Origin: Clostridioides difficile CD160
GTDB taxonomy: Bacteria > Bacillota > Clostridia > Peptostreptococcales > Peptostreptococcaceae
NCBI RefSeq assembly: GCF_000449425.2
Contig: NZ_AVHW01000089.1
Span: 62,001-126,000 of the forward strand
DNA length: 64,000 nucleotides
Direction of reading: 5' to 3'
Of the stretch, positions 60,256-64,000 are shown in pieces. A program made the translations under genes and the position numbers. How positions within the stretch are numbered: the stretch's first letter is position 1; each line of letters starts with the position of its first letter. The notes beneath the pieces are model-generated. The model saw only the letters and a program-made list of their open reading frames with translations. It did not search any database and had not been told where the DNA came from.

Positions 60256-62745
60256 TTATAATACACTGTTTGGATTAATATCTATAGATACATTGATATT
60301 CTTATCAAATATCAAATCTCGTTTTGTTATACATATATATTTTATTATACCCTTTAACAGATTAATTTCAATATTTTCATCTTTAAAGAGTATCTGCCAT
60401 CTATAATTTTGATTTATTTTTGATATTGAACATGGGTTTGGACCTAATATAAATCCTAAATCATTTATACCCCTTTTTTCTAATAAATAAATCAATGATG
60501 CATGCATATTTTTTATGTTTTTTACTACTAATCTCTCATCTTCACCACTAACAACTACACTCAACATGTTATTAAAAGGAGAATATCCAAATGCTTTTCT
60601 TATTTTTATCTCATCTTCATAAAAACCCTCATAGTCATATTCAATAGCATGTTTAATAGCATAGTGTTCAGTATCATATGTCTGAAGTACTACTTTACCC
60701 TCTTTATCTGCTCTCCCGGCTCTTCCAGAAACTTGAGTTATCAGTTGAAATGTAGTTTCAAAACTTTTAAAATCTGGAAAATTTAATATCATATCTGCAG
60801 ATAAAATCCCTACTAAAGTTACATTATCAAAATCTAATCCTTTACTTAACATCTGTGTTCCAATGAGTACATCTGCTTCTTTATCTTTAAATTTATTTAG
60901 TATTTCATCTAAAGCACCTTTTTTTGAAGTTGTATCCTTATCCATTCTCAAGGTTCTTATATCTGGAAAAATATTTTTTAATTCTTCTTCAATCTTTTGA
61001 GTTCCAACTCCAAAAGGCTTAACATAGTGACTTTTGCACTCAGGACACTCTTTTGGTATTTCTTTCTCATATCCACAATAGTGGCATCTTCCATTATTAC
61101 TTTTCTTGTGATAAGTTAAAGATATGTCACAATTTTCACACTGAAAAACGTATCCACACTTTCTACAAGATACAAAATTTGCATAACCTCTTCTATTTAA
61201 AAACAGTATGACTTGGCTATTCTCTTCAATTGCACAACTTATTTCTTTTTGGAGCTTCAAACTAAATATACTCCTATTCCCCTTGTCCAGTTCATCTTTC
61301 ATGTCTACCACTTCGATGTTTGGAAGAGGTTTATCATTTGCTCTATTTTTTATATTTATAAGTTTGTATTCTCCAGATTTTGCTTTATAATATTCTTCAA
61401 TTGAAGGAGTAGCTGAACCTAAAATAAGAGTTAGATTATTTTTTAGTGCCATAAATCTAGCTACTTCTATGGCATTAAATTTTGGATTCTTCTCAGACTT
61501 ATATGATGACTCATGGAATTCATCAATTATTATAAGACCTAAAGAATTAAAAGGTGCAAATAGAGCTGACCTAGCTCCAATCAAAACTCTTATTCTCCCT
61601 GCTTTTACAGCTTTATAGACGTCATGTTTTTCTCCTTCAGATAGTTTACTGTGAAACACTCCAACTAAATCACCAAACCTGCTTTTTAACCTATCTATTG
61701 TTTGAGGAGTTAATGCTATTTCAGGAACTAAAAATATACTATCTAAACCTTGATTTAATGCAAATTCTATTATTTCCATATAAACTTCAGTTTTTCCACT
61801 TCCAGTTACGCCATGAATTAAGTATGGTTTCTTCTCATTCACAAACATATCTGACTTTATCTCATCAACCGCTTGTTGTTGCTCATTGTTTAATTTTATA
61901 CTTTTTGATATAGATTTGTAAATACTTTTTGGCTCTCTATAGTAATCCTTAAACTCTAATGTTATTAACTTCTTTTTATTTAAAGAATTTATACTTTGTC
62001 TTGAGGCATTTAATAAATCTAACAAATCATTTATCTCTACATTTTCATTATTTTTAAGAAAACTTAATATCTCTTTTTGCTTGCTTCCTACATTTATCTT
62101 ATTTTGTTCTATATAATCATCAATTTTATCATTTTCCAAACTCAAAGATATATAACATACCTTCTTTTCATTTTTATGATTTTTGTATTCCCAACATAGC
62201 TTTATAATTCCATTTCTATTCATTGTGTACAAAGAACTATTTAGATTTGGTATATATTTTAACTTATCAACCTTAATTTTTCCTTTACCATCAATTACTT
62301 TTTCTAATATCTCTCTATTTTTATCACTCAAAGTCAATATTTTTTCCTTTAATTGAGCTTCGTTTAATCCAGCTAAACTTTCACCTAATAATATCACTTT
62401 ATAATTATTTAATTTGTATCCTTTTGGATATATTAAATTTATACATTCTATATAAGTACACAAATATCTATTTTTCATCCAATAAACCAATTCTAAGTCT
62501 TCTTCTCTAAATATTGGCTTCTCATCCAATATATCAATAATTTCTTTTATCTTTATTTTTTCATCTAAACTATCTGTAAATTGAAATACAAAGGCTTCTG
62601 TTGGTCTATTACCTTTTCCAAATGGTACTAATATTCTATGTCCAAGTCTTATAGACTCTGATAAAAATACAGGAATTTGATATGTAAATAAATTATCTGT
62701 GTATATAGTATTACTTCTAACTATTACCTTTGCATATTTTTTCAT
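60256..62745 (-). CDS. priA: Primosomal protein N' (replication restart helicase)
   Basis: 829 residues. N-terminal DNA-binding region, helicase core with [13 protein letters not shown] and a DEFH box ([11 protein letters not shown], where most relatives have DEEH), the two-zinc region [20 protein letters not shown]...[17 protein letters not shown] and helicase motifs [11 protein letters not shown] and QVSGRAGRA. It reloads the replisome at repaired forks. First gene after a 278-bp gap containing a palindrome and a hairpin; cotranscribed with def-fmt. Confidence 0.96.
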   Translation of the reverse strand: MKKYAKVIVRSNTIYTDNLFTYQIPVFLSESIRLGHRILVPFGKGNRPTEAFVFQFTDSLDEKIKIKEIIDILDEKPIFREEDLELVYWMKNRYLCTYIECINLIYPKGYKLNNYKVILLGESLAGLNEAQLKEKILTLSDKNREILEKVIDGKGKIKVDKLKYIPNLNSSLYTMNRNGIIKLCWEYKNHKNEKKVCYISLSLENDKIDDYIEQNKINVGSKQKEILSFLKNNENVEINDLLDLLNASRQSINSLNKKKLITLEFKDYYREPKSIYKSISKSIKLNNEQQQAVDEIKSDMFVNEKKPYLIHGVTGSGKTEVYMEIIEFALNQGLDSIFLVPEIALTPQTIDRLKSRFGDLVGVFHSKLSEGEKHDVYKAVKAGRIRVLIGARSALFAPFNSLGLIIIDEFHESSYKSEKNPKFNAIEVARFMALKNNLTLILGSATPSIEEYYKAKSGEYKLINIKNRANDKPLPNIEVVDMKDELDKGNRSIFSLKLQKEISCAIEENSQVILFLNRRGYANFVSCRKCGYVFQCENCDISLTYHKKSNNGRCHYCGYEKEIPKECPECKSHYVKPFGVGTQKIEEELKNIFPDIRTLRMDKDTTSKKGALDEILNKFKDKEADVLIGTQMLSKGLDFDNVTLVGILSADMILNFPDFKSFETTFQLITQVSGRAGRADKEGKVVLQTYDTEHYAIKHAIEYDYEGFYEDEIKIRKAFGYSPFNNMLSVVVSGEDERLVVKNIKNMHASLIYLLEKRGINDLGFILGPNPCSISKINQNYRWQILFKDENIEINLLKGIIKYICITKRDLIFDKNINVSIDINPNSVL

Positions 62746-62861
62746 TATAAAACCTCTACTTAAATTTAATCTACTGTTTATATTCTAATATATTTTACAA
62801 AATGTTAAAAATATCAGCATTTATAAAAAATTTCAAGTCATTAATAATATTAACCATATCT

Positions 62862-62879
62862 TAATAGTTAACTATTAAT
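62862..62879. promoter_or_regulatory. Perfect 18-bp palindrome upstream of priA
   Basis: TTAATAGTTAACTATTAA is exactly self-complementary, with no loop, as expected of a dimer-binding operator rather than an RNA hairpin. It lies just upstream of the possible priA promoter. Confidence 0.4.
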
Positions 62880-62908
62880 TATATTTTATACTTTATGGCA
62901 AAATAAAT

Positions 62909-62976
62909 GCTGAAAACCACAATTTAACTGACATTTGCGAGTTTTTACTCGCTAAAATTAAATTGCAGCTTTCAGC
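62909..62976 (-). terminator. Long structured hairpin after coaBC (terminator or structured RNA)
   Basis: Arms of 19 nt (62958-62976 and 62909-62927) pair completely on the minus-strand RNA, three pairs being G-U wobbles; on the plus strand the same three would be A-C mismatches. Inside is a second perfect 6-bp stem, GCGAGT / ACTCGC, around AAAA (62937-62952). The 3' side is followed by ATTTATTTTG, a weak U-tract, so termination is plausible but not certain. Confidence 0.65.
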
Positions 62977-63023
62977 CACTTTAGCTGTGATAAAATACAC
63001 AAATATCATATTTAAAAAAGTTC

Positions 63024-64000
63024 TTATCTCTCAAGTAACACTTTAATTTTATTTAAAATAACATTAGCTACTTCTTCTTTTTTCATTTTAGGATACTCAG
63101 TAATATTTCCTTCTACATCTATGATTTTTACAATATTAGTATCAGTTCTAAAACCAGCACCCTCTTTAGTTAAATCATTTGCCACAATAAAATCTAGATT
63201 TTTCTTTTTTATTTTTCCTTTGGCATGTTCTATAAGGTCGTTAGTTTCAGCTGCAAATCCTACTAATATCCTATCTTCTTTTATTTTTCCTATTTCATAA
63301 GCAATATCATAATTCCTACTTAGTTCTATTGATAAATCATCATTCTTCTTTTTAATCTTTTTGTCAGAATAGGTTTTTGGCTTATAATCTGCAACTGCTG
63401 CACTTTGAATTACAATTTTATTTTCACTTAAATTTGATACTACTGCTTCATACAAATCCTGTGCTGATTCTATTTTCACAAACTTTTTAAGGTTTTGTGG
63501 AATAGAAAGGTTTGTAGGACCTGATATTAATGTTACATCAGCACCTCTAGATATAGCTTCTCTCGCTATAGAATATCCCATTTTACCAGAAGACCTATTA
63601 GTTAGGTATCTTACTGGGTCTATGCTTTCTACAGTTGGACCAGCTGTAACTATAATGCTTTGACCTTTTAAATCTTGCTCTTTAGTAAGATTAGCTAAAA
63701 CTTCCTCTACTATTACATCTGGATTAGCTAATTTACCTGCTCCAATATCTCCACATGCAAGTCTTCCACTTTCTGGTTCAATAAATTTATACCCAAAATC
63801 CTTTAACGTTTGAATATTTTTTTGAACAATTGGATTTTCATACATATTAGTATTCATAGCTGGTGCCATCAAAACTTGTGCTTTTGTTGCCATAACAGTA
63901 GTTGTCAACATATCATCAGCTATACCATTTGCAATTTTTCCTATAATATTTGCACTTGCTGGCACTATTAAAAATAAATCTGCCTTTTTTGCTAATGATA
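63024..64000 (-). CDS. coaBC: Phosphopantothenoylcysteine decarboxylase / phosphopantothenate-cysteine ligase (partial, 5' end outside window)
   Basis: Bifunctional coenzyme A synthesis enzyme; about 325 C-terminal residues visible. The end of the CoaC part shows PASANIIGKIANGIADDMLTT and the APAMNTNMYENP flavin/substrate motif with ACGDIGAGKLA. The CoaB part shows TAGPTVESIDPVRYLTNRSSGKMGYSIA and later KKKNDDLSIELSRNYDIA. The reading frame continues unbroken through the right window edge. With coaD at 28 kb, two CoA genes lie in this window. It precedes priA-def-fmt in the standard clostridial order. Confidence 0.96.
   Translation of the reverse strand, partial: SLAKKADLFLIVPASANIIGKIANGIADDMLTTTVMATKAQVLMAPAMNTNMYENPIVQKNIQTLKDFGYKFIEPESGRLACGDIGAGKLANPDVIVEEVLANLTKEQDLKGQSIIVTAGPTVESIDPVRYLTNRSSGKMGYSIAREAISRGADVTLISGPTNLSIPQNLKKFVKIESAQDLYEAVVSNLSENKIVIQSAAVADYKPKTYSDKKIKKKNDDLSIELSRNYDIAYEIGKIKEDRILVGFAAETNDLIEHAKGKIKKKNLDFIVANDLTKEGAGFRTDTNIVKIIDVEGNITEYPKMKKEEVANVILNKIKVLLER

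Larger units (their letters stand above)
62746..63023. other. coaBC-priA intergenic region
   Basis: 278 bp without a gene. It contains the hairpin at 62909-62976, the palindrome at 62862-62879 and a possible minus-strand promoter, TTGAAA (62832-62837 region) with 17 bp to TATTTT, about 65 bp before priA. Confidence 0.55.

Overview
The window looks like the chromosome of a low-GC Gram-positive clostridium, almost certainly Clostridioides difficile. Supporting signs are very AT-rich DNA, strong AGGAGG ribosome sites with frequent GTG/TTG starts, an SPKTG-type sortase signal, a ccs-type cellulose-like polysaccharide operon, and a PASTA kinase with an SGN-rich tail. The species and the ccs names rest on recollection of gene order (around CD2537-CD2587 of strain 630), not on a database search. 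No rRNA, tRNA, CRISPR array, prophage or complete insertion sequence was seen. Most genes lie on the minus strand. The plus strand carries only rnz, a cystine-type symporter, rpmB, a TipAS-type MerR regulator and an alpha-mannoside PTS operon.

Left part (1-10.1 kb): a two-component system followed by an ABC ATPase cut by the window edge; a sortase-anchored 5'-nucleotidase family protein; a DUF4846 lipoprotein; ribonuclease Z; and a divergent pair of a CoA-disulfide-reductase-like enzyme and a TcyP-like symporter. Next (10.3-17.3 kb) is a five-gene exopolysaccharide operon, transcribed leftwards: GH5 glucanase, GT2 synthase with a c-di-GMP-type PilZ domain, an extracytoplasmic membrane partner, an MBOAT acyltransferase and an AlgJ-like DHHW protein. 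It would make, trim and acylate a beta-linked glucan.

From 17.6 to 27.3 kb are two sugar operons: a GH123-like/DUF4091 enzyme with an ABC sugar importer, and an Ula-type PTS (IIB, IIC) with a SIS protein and a PRD regulator that carries the only IIA domain. Three copies of a 118-bp inverted-repeat element sit just after the stop codons of the transcription units ending at 10.27, 17.62 and 22.96 kb. They look like portable bidirectional terminators.

From 27.5 to 33.8 kb are housekeeping genes (coaD, rsmD, recG, fakA-like, asp23, rpmB). From 34 to 48 kb come a small membrane protein, a truncated Rpn-family nuclease, a MerR-TipAS regulator with a 19-bp-spaced promoter, a PRD regulator with a divergent fructose-family PTS/GH38/ROK operon controlled through twin palindromes, a second two-component system, and a nitroreductase. 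From 48 to 64 kb is a long conserved cluster transcribed leftwards: coaBC, priA, def, fmt, DUF116, zinc peptidase, rsmB, rlmN, stp, prkC, an SDR, rsgA, rpe, thiN and a HAD hydrolase. It links translation quality and processing with Ser/Thr phosphorylation signalling.
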